DNA of 64,000 nucleotides, taken from NCBI GenBank assembly GCA_023382455.1, contig JAHDVX010000002.1, positions 124,001 to 188,000 on the forward strand. Reading direction: 5' to 3'. The notes under the pieces are model-generated. The model searched no databases. It had not been told where the DNA came from and saw only the letters and a list, made by a program, of their open reading frames with translations. A program made the position numbers and the translations under genes. This document shows positions 18,276 through 27,191 of the stretch, piece by piece (positions within the stretch are counted from its first letter, which is position 1; each line of letters opens with the position of its first letter). The DNA comes from Flavobacteriales bacterium (GTDB lineage Bacteria; Bacteroidota; Bacteroidia; Flavobacteriales_F; PHOS-HE28).

Positions 18276-19861
18276 TTAGGCAGTGGCCCCGTCAACAAGC
18301 GTGGCCACCCGGGGCTTCACCCCGCGGCGCTCGTTGTCCACGTTGAAATGCGCCCCGGTGTTGGCCGGTTCCTGCATGGCCTGTTGGCAGATGGCGCGGG
18401 CCACCAGCACCATGTCGCGTAGCTCCATCAGCGCGAGGGAACGTTCACCAGCCTGCCATTGCACGTCGGCCGTGTTCCGCACTTCCTCCAGTTCCCGCGC
18501 CGCAGTGCGCAGGCCCTCATTCTCCCGGACGATGCCGACGTTCGCCGTCATGCAATCGCGCATCCTGGACGTGGCGGCGGTCGTGGCCGCCTCCGCATCC
18601 ATCAACATGATCCGGCCCGTCACCGCATCGGAGGGCAATGGATCCCCATGCCGGTCCCCGGCCACGGCCGCGGCGGCATAGCGCGGGATCACCAAGGCCT
18701 CCAGCAGGGAGTTGCTCGCCAGCCGGTCGGCGCCGTGCAGCCCGCTCCCTGCGCATTCGCCCAGGGCAATAAGACCATCCAGGCCGGTGCGGCCGTCGGC
18801 ATCGGTGGCGATGCCACCGCAGAGGTAGTGGGCAGCAGGCATCACGGGGATCGGTTCCTTCATCGGATCCAGCCCGATGGACCAGCAGTGGTCCAGGATC
18901 ATGGGGAACTCCCGGGCGAAGCGGGCCTCCCCGATCCGGGTGGCGTCCAGCCGGACATGGTCCACCCCGGTCTCGCGCATCACCGCATGGATGGCCCGCG
19001 CCACGATGTTGCGCGGTGCCAGGTCGGCCATGGGGTGCCGCCCATCCATCAAGCGGCTGCCGTCCGGCATCAACAACACGGCACCGGCGCCGCGCACGGC
19101 CTCGCTGATCAGGAAGGTGTCCGCCTTGCCCGGCTCGTACAGGGCCGTGGGATGGAATTGCACGAATGCCATGTCCCGCAAGGGTACCCCGGCCCGGATG
19201 GCCATGGCCACCCCCGCGCCCGTGGCACCGGCCGGATTGGTGGTGTGGCGGTAAATGCGGCCGGAACCACCGGTGGCCAGCACGGTGACGTGGGCATGGT
19301 GCTCGGTGATGGCCCCTGTGCGTACGTCCATGGTGCGGATGCCCGTACACCGCCGGCCCTGCGGCCCTTCCTCCGTGAGCAGGTCCAGGGCCATCAGGGT
19401 TTCCTCCACCTTGATCCGTGGATCGCGCTTCACCTGCTCGTACAGCACGCGGACGAGCTCCGCACCGGTTCGATCGCCGCGATGCACCACGCGCGCCGCA
19501 CTGTGTCCGCCCTCGCGGGCCGCGTTCAAGCGCCCATCACCATCCAGGTCGAAGCGCGCGCCCTTGGCCAACAGCTCCTCGATGCTGGCGGCGCCTTCCT
19601 TCACCACGCGCTCCACCACGGCGGGGTCGCAGCGGCCGTCGCCTACGCGCAACGTGTCGTCGCGGTGCTTCTCCCAGGAATCCGCCGGGTGGATCACTGC
19701 GGCCACGCCCCCCTGGGCCGCATTGGAGTTGCTGGCCTGCGGGCCGGCCTTGCTCAGCAATTGGATCTCCACCTGCTGCCCGCGCGTCAACGCCGACAAA
19801 CGGTGCGCGAAGGCCATGCCGGCCACGCCGCTGCCCACCACGATCACTTTCCGTTGCACGC

Positions 19862-19865
<4 letters not shown>
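18276..19865 (-). CDS. nadB: L-aspartate oxidase
   Basis: 529 residues from the ATG at 19865. The FAD-binding start is KVIVVGSGVAGMAFAHRLS, followed by SNSNAAQGGVAA, the succinate-dehydrogenase/NadB family motif. HSAARVVHRGDRTG and GARFDLDGDGRLN are NadB landmarks, and GECAGSGLHGADRLASNSLLE binds FAD near the end. The enzyme oxidises aspartate to iminoaspartate for quinolinate synthase. Its start overlaps the nadA stop by four bases. No nadC is visible next to the pair. Confidence 0.93.
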
Positions 19866-20845
<980 letters not shown>

Positions 20846-20912
20846 AATGTACAAAGGTCCGGGGAGCTCCCCCCAGCGGAACTGACAAAACTCACTTCCC
20901 TCCAGGGCAGGG

Positions 20913-20920
20913 TAATTTTG
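20913..20920 (+). promoter_or_regulatory. -7 promoter element of the NRDE gene
   Basis: TAATTTTG matches TAnnTTTG, five bases before the start codon; transcription would begin at or very near the ATG. Confidence 0.5.
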
Positions 20921-20924
20921 GGCC

Positions 20925-21662
20925 ATGTGCCTGATCGCCTTGGCCTACAAGGCCCACCCGCGGTTTCCGCTGATCGTGGCGGCCAACCGTGATGAGTTCC
21001 TGGACCGGCCGGCCGAAGCGGCCCATTTCTGGCCGGATGCGCCGCAACTCCTCGCCGGCCGCGACCTGCGCGCCGGCGGCACTTGGCTGGGGATCACGCG
21101 AGGCGGATGCTTCGCGGCCATCACCAACTATCGGGAGATGCGTATGATCTTCCCCCAGGGTCCCTCGCGGGGAGGTCTGGTGCGCCAAGCGCTGGAGGGC
21201 AGCATCGACACCCGGACCAGCAGTGCCTATTCGGGCTTCAACCTGCTATACGGCCCCGTCAACGCGTTACGCTACCACAATAACATCGACGGCCGCGATG
21301 ATGAACTCGTGCCCGGCGTACACGGCCTAAGCAACCACCTGCTGGACACCCCTTGGCCGAAAGTGGTGAACGCCAAGGCCGCGATGACCGGGCTGCTGGG
21401 CGAAACCCACGAAGCGATCATCCACGTTCTGTTCAACCTGCTAGCGGATGGCGGTACCGCTCCCGACGAGCAGTTGCCGGACACCGGGCTTCCGTTGGAA
21501 ATGGAACGAGCGGCTTCGGCCGCCTTCATCCGCACGCCCAACTACGGCACGCGGTGCAGCACGGTGCTGGTGGTGGATGCCCATGGTAAGGTGTACTTCG
21601 AGGAGCGTACGTGGCCGGGAGGCGGGAAGGTTGTGGAGGAATTGCAACTGGCAACACATTGA
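20925..21662 (+). CDS. NRDE/TANGO2-family protein
   Basis: 245 residues. The N-terminal Cys (MCLIALAYK) and the name-giving NRDE motif in LIVAANRDEFLDRP mark the family, as do GGTWLGITRGG and ITNYRE. The end has the conserved CSTVLVVDAHGKVYFEERTW. TANGO2 homologues have been linked to heme transport and to lipid homeostasis in eukaryotes; the Ntn-hydrolase-like fold suggests an N-terminal cysteine nucleophile. Function in bacteria is not settled. A hairpin terminator follows. Confidence 0.88.
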   Translation: MCLIALAYKAHPRFPLIVAANRDEFLDRPAEAAHFWPDAPQLLAGRDLRAGGTWLGITRGGCFAAITNYREMRMIFPQGPSRGGLVRQALEGSIDTRTSSAYSGFNLLYGPVNALRYHNNIDGRDDELVPGVHGLSNHLLDTPWPKVVNAKAAMTGLLGETHEAIIHVLFNLLADGGTAPDEQLPDTGLPLEMERAASAAFIRTPNYGTRCSTVLVVDAHGKVYFEERTWPGGGKVVEELQLATH

Positions 21663-21720
21663 ACGGGCGCCGCAATGCCCAGGGGCGGGGCGTCCACTTT
21701 CCACACCGCTACCACGCAAA

Positions 21721-21746
21721 GCGGCCGGAACCCTCGTCCCGGCCGC
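21721..21746. terminator. Bidirectional hairpin between NRDE gene and pseudogene
   Basis: GCGGCCGG and CCGGCCGC pair perfectly around a ten-base loop between two convergent genes. There is no strong T tract. Confidence 0.5.
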
Positions 21747-21773
21747 CCCTGATCGTTCTGAGCAACGGTATGC

Positions 21774-22427
21774 CTACCCGCACTTGCTGCTTCCGCAGCT
21801 GCGGCACTTCAGGCAGCCTTCCTCGTAGTTAACGCCTCCGCTGTCGCCGCAGTCGTTGCACTTGCGGCCGCTGGCGCTGGTCATCTTCACCACGTTCGTG
21901 AAGGTCCCTGCCGGCAGGATGATGGTGCCGGAGCCGGAATAGGTCCGCTGGATCGTATTGGGGCCGTTGTTGTCCGAGTAATAGTCCGTGAAGACGTCCC
22001 CGTATGAGAAGGGGAATTGCAGGATCTGGGCCGGTGGGGAGTAGATGTTGGGGTCACTGGGAATGTGCAGGACCAAGGTGTTCACTTCCGTGGTGTCCAC
22101 CGTGAAATAGCCGTAGTCCGTTCCGAGCAAGGCACTGCTCAACGACCACACGCAATTGGCCTCCGGAAAGAAGTCCGCAAAGGGTGAACCTTGCGCCGGG
22201 GCTACGGACATGATCCCGGCTGGCAACAAGGTGGTGGATGCAAGGTCCCAGGTTTGGTCCGCGCCGTCGGTGATCAGGTCCAGGTCATCGGCATTGACCA
22301 AGATGGACACGGCCGTGGTGACGCCTTCCGGGTTGTATTGGTCGTACTACAGGATCACTTGGGCATTCAAGGCGGCCCAAGGACATGCGGTGAGCATCAT
22401 GGGACTGAAGCGCATGGGGCGGGTCAT
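21774..22427 (-). pseudogene. Broken secreted-protein gene whose 3' end is a copy of the NrdJ zinc-finger tail
   Basis: Reading from the ATG at 22427 gives a signal-like start (MTRPMRFSPMMLTACPWAAL, then NAQVIL), an in-frame TAG at 22347-22349, and then about 155 codons of a beta-rich exported protein (YDQYNPEGVTTAVSILVNAD; NVVKM at the end). A CAG-to-TAG change would explain the stop. From 21881 down, the frame continues into TSASGRKCNDCGDSGG and EEGCLKCRSCGSSKCG, the C-terminus of NrdJ. The last 104 bases match the nrdJ 3' end at 98 of 104 positions. A GTG at 22310 could restart translation but without the export signal. No T9SS domain remains. A functional fusion is possible but less likely. 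Confidence 0.75.
21778..21881 (-). repeat. 104-bp direct repeat, copy A (NrdJ tail)
   Basis: By direct alignment, 98 of 104 bases equal those at 23524-23627 in the same orientation, 1746 bases apart. Most differences are at third codon positions, so the copy was made some time ago and kept its reading frame. Confidence 0.9.
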
Positions 22428-22477
22428 GTTCTGCAAGACACGGCCGAAGGAAGGTCCTTGGCGGAATGGCCAAGGGC

Positions 22478-23071
22478 TCAACGGCGCGGAGGGTGGTCGG
22501 CAACGGCCGCATGGTCCGGACAATCGGTTCGCAGTTCGGCCACGGTCATGTCGGCCCGCATGAGCAGGCAGCGATGCTTGCTGCGCTTGTCGCCCTGGTA
22601 GTGTTTGCAGGTGAAGCAGAGGCGCTGCACGCGCAGATCACCCGAATGCACCAGGGCTTCCAGCACGCGCATCAAGGCGATCAGGGTTCCCTCCTTGTCA
22701 GCCTGGGGCAGCAATCCCAAGGCATCCCGGAGCGGGGTGGCCCTGGCATGTGCAGCGGCTTTCCGCCCGATGGCCGTAAGGCGCAAGGCGTGGCTGCGGC
22801 CATCCGCGGGGTCGGGCCTGCGCAAAAGGAAGCCTCGTTCCACCAACACGCGCACGCTGTCGCTGGCCGTGGGGCGTGAGATCTGGAGGGCATCCGCCAG
22901 CAAGGCCACGCCCACAGGCTCCGTGCCGCGGTCGGCCACGAAGCCCAACACGCGCAACTGCAGCGCGCTCAGGTCCTGGGCCATGCCCGTGCCCCGGCGC
23001 AAGGCCAAGGCCACCTCGCCGATGCGTTCCAGCACCTTGGCGATGTGGGCATCGGTGGGGGTGGTGGGCAT
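22478..23071 (-). CDS. MarR-type winged-helix regulator with Cys-rich C-terminal extension
   Basis: 197 residues. Residues about 1-140 are a MarR domain: LSALQLRVLGFVADRG, recognition helix SRPTASDSVRVLVERGFLLR and wing DPADGRSHALRLT. After the dimer helix, residues about 150-187 form an added Cys cluster: CFTCKHYQGDK, HRCLLM and RTDCPDH, four cysteines with nearby histidines that could bind zinc or an iron-sulfur cluster. The gene lies downstream of, and on the same strand as, a CxxC thiol protein, whose promoter carries a perfect inverted repeat. The two probably form a self-regulated redox operon. Confidence 0.85.
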   Translation of the reverse strand: MPTTPTDAHIAKVLERIGEVALALRRGTGMAQDLSALQLRVLGFVADRGTEPVGVALLADALQISRPTASDSVRVLVERGFLLRRPDPADGRSHALRLTAIGRKAAAHARATPLRDALGLLPQADKEGTLIALMRVLEALVHSGDLRVQRLCFTCKHYQGDKRSKHRCLLMRADMTVAELRTDCPDHAAVADHPPRR

Positions 23072-23108
23072 GCGGTCGGTAATGGGCGGAAAAGATAGGC
23101 CATGGAAA

Positions 23109-23130
23109 GGCCCGGCACCGAGGCCGGGCC
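23109..23130 (-). terminator. Hairpin after the CxxC thiol protein gene
   Basis: GGCCCGGC and GCCGGGCC pair perfectly around six bases; on the minus strand it is followed by TTTCC. It stands between the thiol-protein stop and the MarR start, so it may attenuate rather than stop transcription into the regulator gene. Confidence 0.5.
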
Positions 23131-23153
23131 CTTCCTCAGCGTGCGGACTCTCC

Positions 23154-23390
23154 TCAGCCCTTTACCTCGGCCATGGTGGCCCCGTGGTTGATGTGCAGCA
23201 CGTCGTGGCCGAGCACCAAGGCCGGTACACTCTTTACTCCGGCGGCCTCGGCCTCGGCAATGCGCCCCCGGGCCTGACCCAAATGAACGATCTCCACATC
23301 GTACCTGTTCCGGTCGATCAGTTCGGTGAGGCGCTCTTCGGCATTCACACAAACAGGACACCCGGCATGATAGAAAACGGCTTTTTCCAT
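23154..23390 (-). CDS. Thioredoxin/glutaredoxin-like protein with CPVC motif
   Basis: 78 residues from the ATG at 23390 (a TTG two codons upstream is less likely). KAVFYHAGCPVCVNAEERL is a thioredoxin-fold active site and SVPALVL gives the cis-proline. It is a small thiol-redox protein of the NrdH/glutaredoxin size; partner unknown. It precedes the Cys-rich MarR gene by 82 bases and has its own promoter with an operator-like inverted repeat. It also follows the ribonucleotide reductase gene on the same strand, so a role as electron donor to NrdJ can be considered, but that is inference from position. Confidence 0.85.
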   Translation of the reverse strand: MEKAVFYHAGCPVCVNAEERLTELIDRNRYDVEIVHLGQARGRIAEAEAAGVKSVPALVLGHDVLHINHGATMAEVKG

Positions 23391-23416
23391 GTTCAATGGT
23401 TTTTGAAGGTTAGGCG

Positions 23417-23438
23417 CAAATATAGTTAGGTTTCCTAA
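23417..23438 (-). promoter_or_regulatory. Promoter with overlapping MarR-type operator
   Basis: On the minus strand TATATTTG (23424-23417) is an exact TAnnTTTG element, 26 bases before the thiol-protein start. One base behind it lies TTAGG-AAA-CCTAA (23438-23426), a perfect 13-base inverted repeat in the -7/-33 spacer. A dimeric winged-helix protein bound there would block the polymerase. Confidence 0.65.
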
Positions 23439-23464
23439 TTACACGCCCCGGGACCATCCAGAAC

Positions 23465-23497
23465 GTGCAAGGCCCGGGGATGTCCCGGGCCTTGCAC
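23465..23497 (-). terminator. Perfect 14-bp terminator hairpin after nrdJ
   Basis: GTGCAAGGCCCGGG and CCCGGGCCTTGCAC pair without mismatch around GATGT, 22 bases after the nrdJ stop. T residues after the stem are few on either strand. Confidence 0.7.
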
Positions 23498-23519
23498 TTT
23501 CCCCATGAGGGAGGTAGGA

Positions 23520-26135
23520 TCAGCCGCACTTGCTGCTGCCGCAGCTGCGGCACTTCAGGCAGCCCTCCTCGTAGTACACGCCTTCGCTGTCGCCGCAGTC
23601 GTTGCACTTGCGGCCGCTGGCACTGGTGCCATCAGGGATGTAGCGGCTGAGTGCGCGTGCCACGCCGTTCTTCCACGTGTTGAGCGTCTCATCATAGAGG
23701 TTGAGGTTCACCACGGTGTCCACCACGTGAGGCACCGAGACGCCTTGGCGCAACATGCCGCTGATGAGGATGGCGTAGTTCCAGTACTCCTTGTTGAAGC
23801 TGCGGCTCAAGCCTTGGATGGTCACTTGGTAGCCTTCGTTGTCCTCGTACTGCAGGTCGTAGATGTTCTTCTTGGTCTTGGCGTCCTTGCGCTTGATCAC
23901 CCAGCCCTTTTCCACCCACTTGGGCAACTGGAACACGCCCTTGGCCTGCCCGGTGAAGATCTCGTAGGGTTTGCCGTCCAGCTTGCCCACCACGGCCAGC
24001 CAAGGCTCGGTCTCGTTGTTGAACCGGATCACGTCCGCTTCCAGCACATCCGGGCGCTTCACGTTCACCGGGGCTTCGTCCTTCTTCTTGTCTTCCTTGG
24101 CCACCAGCACACCGCTGCGCGATCCATCGCGGTAAACGGTCACCCCCTTGAGGTTGAGGTGCCAGGCCGCGCGGTAGATGTCGCCCACGAGTTCCGGGGT
24201 GACGGTGCTGGGCAGGTTGATGGTGCTGCTGATGCTGTGGGTGGTGAATTTCTGCACGGCGGCCTGAAGGCGGATGCGGTGGTGCCAATCGATGTCCGGA
24301 GCGGTGCTCTTGAAGTAGGGGCTTTCCTCCACGTTGGTCTTGCCGGTGACGTTCATCCAATCGGTGATGCGCGGATGGTGCACGGTGAACTCCTCCCACT
24401 GGTCGCCCATGGCATCGGTGAAGGAGACCTTCTCCTTCGGGGTGTTGGGCACCAGTTTGCGGCGGCGGGTATAGCCCAGCATGTACACGGGCTCGATGCC
24501 GCTGCTGGTGCGGGTGAGCAAGCTGAGCGTGCCGGTGGGTGCCACGGTGCTGATGCTGATGTTGCGGCGGCCGTGCTTCATCATGCGCGCATGGAGCTCA
24601 GGCAGCTCATTCTCCAGCATGGCGGTGAACTCACTGGTCTTCTCGATGGCGGGATCGAAGCCGGTGAAGGCCCCGCGCTCGATGGCCAGGTCGATGCTGC
24701 TGTTGAACTCGGCCTCGCACTTGGTGCGCATGATGTGGGAAACGGCCTCCACGGCCGCCTCGCTGTCGTAGGCCAGGTTCATGGCGGCCAGCGCATCGGC
24801 CAGGCCGGTGAAGCCCAGGCCCGTGCGGCGACCCTTGCGACCGGTGTCGCCCAGCAGCTGCCAGGTCTCGCGCTCCACGCGCTTCACATCCTCGGGCTCG
24901 GGGTCGTTGTCGATCTTCTGGAGGATGCGCTCCACGGCCTCCAGTTCCAGGTCCACCAGGTCGTCCATCAGGCGCTGGGCCTCGTAGGTGACCTCAGCCA
25001 GGCGCTTGTGGTCGAAGCGGGCCTTGGGGGTGAAGGGATCGGTGACGAAGGAGTAGAAGTTGATGGCGATCAAGCGGCAGCTGTCGCCACCCTGCATGGC
25101 GATCTCACCGCAGGGGTTGGTGCTTTCGTTCTGGAAGCCCGGGTAGATGGAGGACGTGGAATACTTGTGCTGGCGGTCCCAGAAGATGATACCGGGTTCG
25201 GCCGTGTTGTGCGCGCACTTGATCAGCTTGTCCCACAGCTCGCGTGCACGCACGGTCTTGGTCACCATGGGCTTGTCGCTGTCGATGGGCCATTTGTGGG
25301 TGTACTCGCCGTCCTCCTCCACGGCCTTCAGGAAGGCGTCGCCCACGCGCACGCTCACGTTCGCGCCGGTCACCTTGGTGAGGTCCTGCTTGATGGTGAT
25401 GAAGTGCTCCACATCGGGGTGGGCGATATCCATGGTGAGCATCAGGGCGCCGCGGCGGCCTTTCTGGGCCACCTCGCGGGTGGTGTTGCTGAAGCGCTCC
25501 ATGAACGATACCGCGCCCGTGCTGGTGCGTGCGGCATTGCTCACGGCGGCCCCTTCGGGGCGCAGGCTGCTGAGGTCGAAGCCCACACCGCAGCGGCGCT
25601 TGAAGAGCTGGGCCAATTGCTGGTCGTTGCGGAAGATGCCGCCGTAGCTGTCCACCGGGGCGGGGATCACCACGCAGTTGGAGAGGGAGGCCAGGCGGGT
25701 ATGGTCGCCCAAGGAGGCCATCACGCTGCCCTGCGGCACGATGTCGCGGAAGCCGTCGAAGAGCTTGAAGATGCGTTCCTCATCCAGCACCTCGCGTTTC
25801 TGGCCATAGGTGGAGAGCATGGCACGTTTGGCGGCGGGTACAGCCTTGTAGTTGCGCTCAATCCGCGCGAACTCGCGGGCCATGCGCCAGTGGGTGCCTT
25901 CAGGCGTGAGTTCCAGCAACTCACCTTTATGGTTGCGCAAGGCGTACTTGTTGATCCAAGTGGTGGCCGCCAGCTCATCCTGGTTGAAGTAGGCCAAAGA
26001 GGCGGCCAAGGCCTCTTCCTGGGTGAACACCTGGGTGGGGAGCACCGGTTCGTGGGAAATGGGGGCGGCAGACATCTTCTCGGTCTCGGCGGCTTCGAAA
26101 AGCATGGCTTGTGGGATCGTGTTATCGTGTGGCAT
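23520..26135 (-). CDS. nrdJ: Adenosylcobalamin-dependent ribonucleotide reductase (class II)
   Basis: 871 residues from the ATG at 26135; an ATG at 26105 would drop ten. The class II catalytic barrel is complete: LSNCVVIPAP with the first redox cysteine, RRCGVGFDLSSLRP, MERFSNTTREVAQKG, the NPCGEIAMQGG motif with the radical cysteine, and PTGTLSLLTRTSSGIEP. The last 34 residues are a Cys cluster, KCNDCGDSEG then EGCLKCRSCGSSKCG, which reloads the active site in NrdJ enzymes and may bind zinc. It makes dNTPs without oxygen but needs vitamin B12. I see no cobalamin riboswitch upstream. A 104-bp copy of its 3' end sits 1.7 kb downstream in a pseudogene. Confidence 0.95.
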   Translation of the reverse strand: MPHDNTIPQAMLFEAAETEKMSAAPISHEPVLPTQVFTQEEALAASLAYFNQDELAATTWINKYALRNHKGELLELTPEGTHWRMAREFARIERNYKAVPAAKRAMLSTYGQKREVLDEERIFKLFDGFRDIVPQGSVMASLGDHTRLASLSNCVVIPAPVDSYGGIFRNDQQLAQLFKRRCGVGFDLSSLRPEGAAVSNAARTSTGAVSFMERFSNTTREVAQKGRRGALMLTMDIAHPDVEHFITIKQDLTKVTGANVSVRVGDAFLKAVEEDGEYTHKWPIDSDKPMVTKTVRARELWDKLIKCAHNTAEPGIIFWDRQHKYSTSSIYPGFQNESTNPCGEIAMQGGDSCRLIAINFYSFVTDPFTPKARFDHKRLAEVTYEAQRLMDDLVDLELEAVERILQKIDNDPEPEDVKRVERETWQLLGDTGRKGRRTGLGFTGLADALAAMNLAYDSEAAVEAVSHIMRTKCEAEFNSSIDLAIERGAFTGFDPAIEKTSEFTAMLENELPELHARMMKHGRRNISISTVAPTGTLSLLTRTSSGIEPVYMLGYTRRRKLVPNTPKEKVSFTDAMGDQWEEFTVHHPRITDWMNVTGKTNVEESPYFKSTAPDIDWHHRIRLQAAVQKFTTHSISSTINLPSTVTPELVGDIYRAAWHLNLKGVTVYRDGSRSGVLVAKEDKKKDEAPVNVKRPDVLEADVIRFNNETEPWLAVVGKLDGKPYEIFTGQAKGVFQLPKWVEKGWVIKRKDAKTKKNIYDLQYEDNEGYQVTIQGLSRSFNKEYWNYAILISGMLRQGVSVPHVVDTVVNLNLYDETLNTWKNGVARALSRYIPDGTSASGRKCNDCGDSEGVYYEEGCLKCRSCGSSKCG
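23524..23627 (-). repeat. 104-bp direct repeat, copy B (nrdJ 3' end)
   Basis: This is the parental copy inside intact nrdJ, encoding the C-terminal Cys cluster. It matches 21778-21881 at 98 of 104 positions, in the same orientation; the thiol-protein and MarR genes lie between the copies. Confidence 0.9.
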
Positions 26136-26305
26136 GGAAATGGACCAAATCGGGAAGGCCAAAGCTCCACCAACACATCCAAGAAACCACCCCTTCCGCC
26201 GATCGATCATCCACAGCGTTATGAACGATCATTGTCAACCGGGCACCGGCATGAAGTTACCACCAAAACAGCTGTTGATAACGCTCGCCGTCCGACCGGA
26301 AAACA

Positions 26306-26333
26306 GCAAGGGCGCCCTTGCGGACGCCCTTGC
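26306..26333 (-). terminator. Terminator of the fasciclin lipoprotein gene
   Basis: GCAAGGGCG and CGCCCTTGC pair around ten bases; the inner part can also fold as the palindrome GCAAGGGCGCCCTTGC. On the minus strand it is followed by TGTTTTCC. The rest of the gap between this and the nrdJ start holds nothing I can name. Confidence 0.65.
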
Positions 26334-26377
26334 CGACTTTCACCACGCCCCAAGGAAGAAGGGCTATGGCATTGCGG

Positions 26378-26953
26378 TCACTTGGCCGGAAGGATCACTT
26401 TGTCGATCACGCAGACCAACCCATTGGCCGCAGTGACGGTGCCGATGATCTTGGCATCATTGATCATCACCTGCCCATCCTTTACATGGAAGGTGACGTT
26501 GCCGCCGTTCACCATGCCCAGCACCTGGCCGTCCTTCATGTTCTCGGGCTTGTACACGCCTACGGCCACGTGGTACTGAAGGATATCGGTGAGGTCATCC
26601 TTCTTCTCCGGCTTCAACAGCCCTTCCACCGTGCCGGCGGGCAGGGCACTGAACGCCGCGTTGGTGGGTGCGTACACCGTGAACGGGCCCGCGTTGGACA
26701 AAGCGTTCACCAGGTCAGCGGCCTTCACGGCCGTCACCAAGGTGCTGTGGTCGGCGGAAGCCACGGCCACCTGCACCACGTTGCGCTGGGATTCATCATC
26801 CACAACATTGGATTGACCCACCGCCGTGTTGGCGGCGGCACTGGCCGGGGCTTGGCCTTCGGCGGCCGTTTCCGGGTTCTGGCCGCATGCGGCCAACAGG
26901 GCGACCAGGGCGAGAGGCACCAGCTGCTTCAGTTTCTTGGCGGACTTTTTCAT
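26378..26953 (-). CDS. Fasciclin (FAS1)-domain lipoprotein
   Basis: 191 residues. Lipobox LVALLAACG is followed by an Ala/Thr-rich linker to about residue 55. Residues about 62-190 are one FAS1 domain with H1 box FTVYAPTNAAFSALPAGTV, the YH dipeptide in LQYHVAVGVY, and the end GLVCVIDKVILPAK. FAS1 domains mediate adhesion or bind ligands at the cell surface. A 238-base gap upstream, before nosY, holds no gene; it has a six-base inverted repeat at 27134-27150 that could end the nos operon. Confidence 0.9.
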   Translation of the reverse strand: MKKSAKKLKQLVPLALVALLAACGQNPETAAEGQAPASAAANTAVGQSNVVDDESQRNVVQVAVASADHSTLVTAVKAADLVNALSNAGPFTVYAPTNAAFSALPAGTVEGLLKPEKKDDLTDILQYHVAVGVYKPENMKDGQVLGMVNGGNVTFHVKDGQVMINDAKIIGTVTAANGLVCVIDKVILPAK

Positions 26954-27191
26954 CGATTGATGGCGTTTGTGCCGTCAAAAGTCGATTGCCCCCCACTGCC
27001 CGTTCCTGCTCGACGGCAGCCTTTATGATGATTCTTGTCAGCGGGGTGTAAAAAGCAAATCCAATCCAGCCAAGATCCGTTCACGCTTGCAACCCTTTTC
27101 GGATATTTTCATCCGCTTTCCGGAAGCCGCAGTGCGTACGGCCGGTACGCAGCCATGCTGCCATTGACCGCGATCCCTGATAAGCCAAGGC

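Noticed and set aside
26136-26377. Cobalamin riboswitch before nrdJ
   Set aside because: I looked for a B12-box-like segment and the expected long folded leader. The gap is short, much of it is taken up by the fasciclin terminator, and no B12 box was seen.
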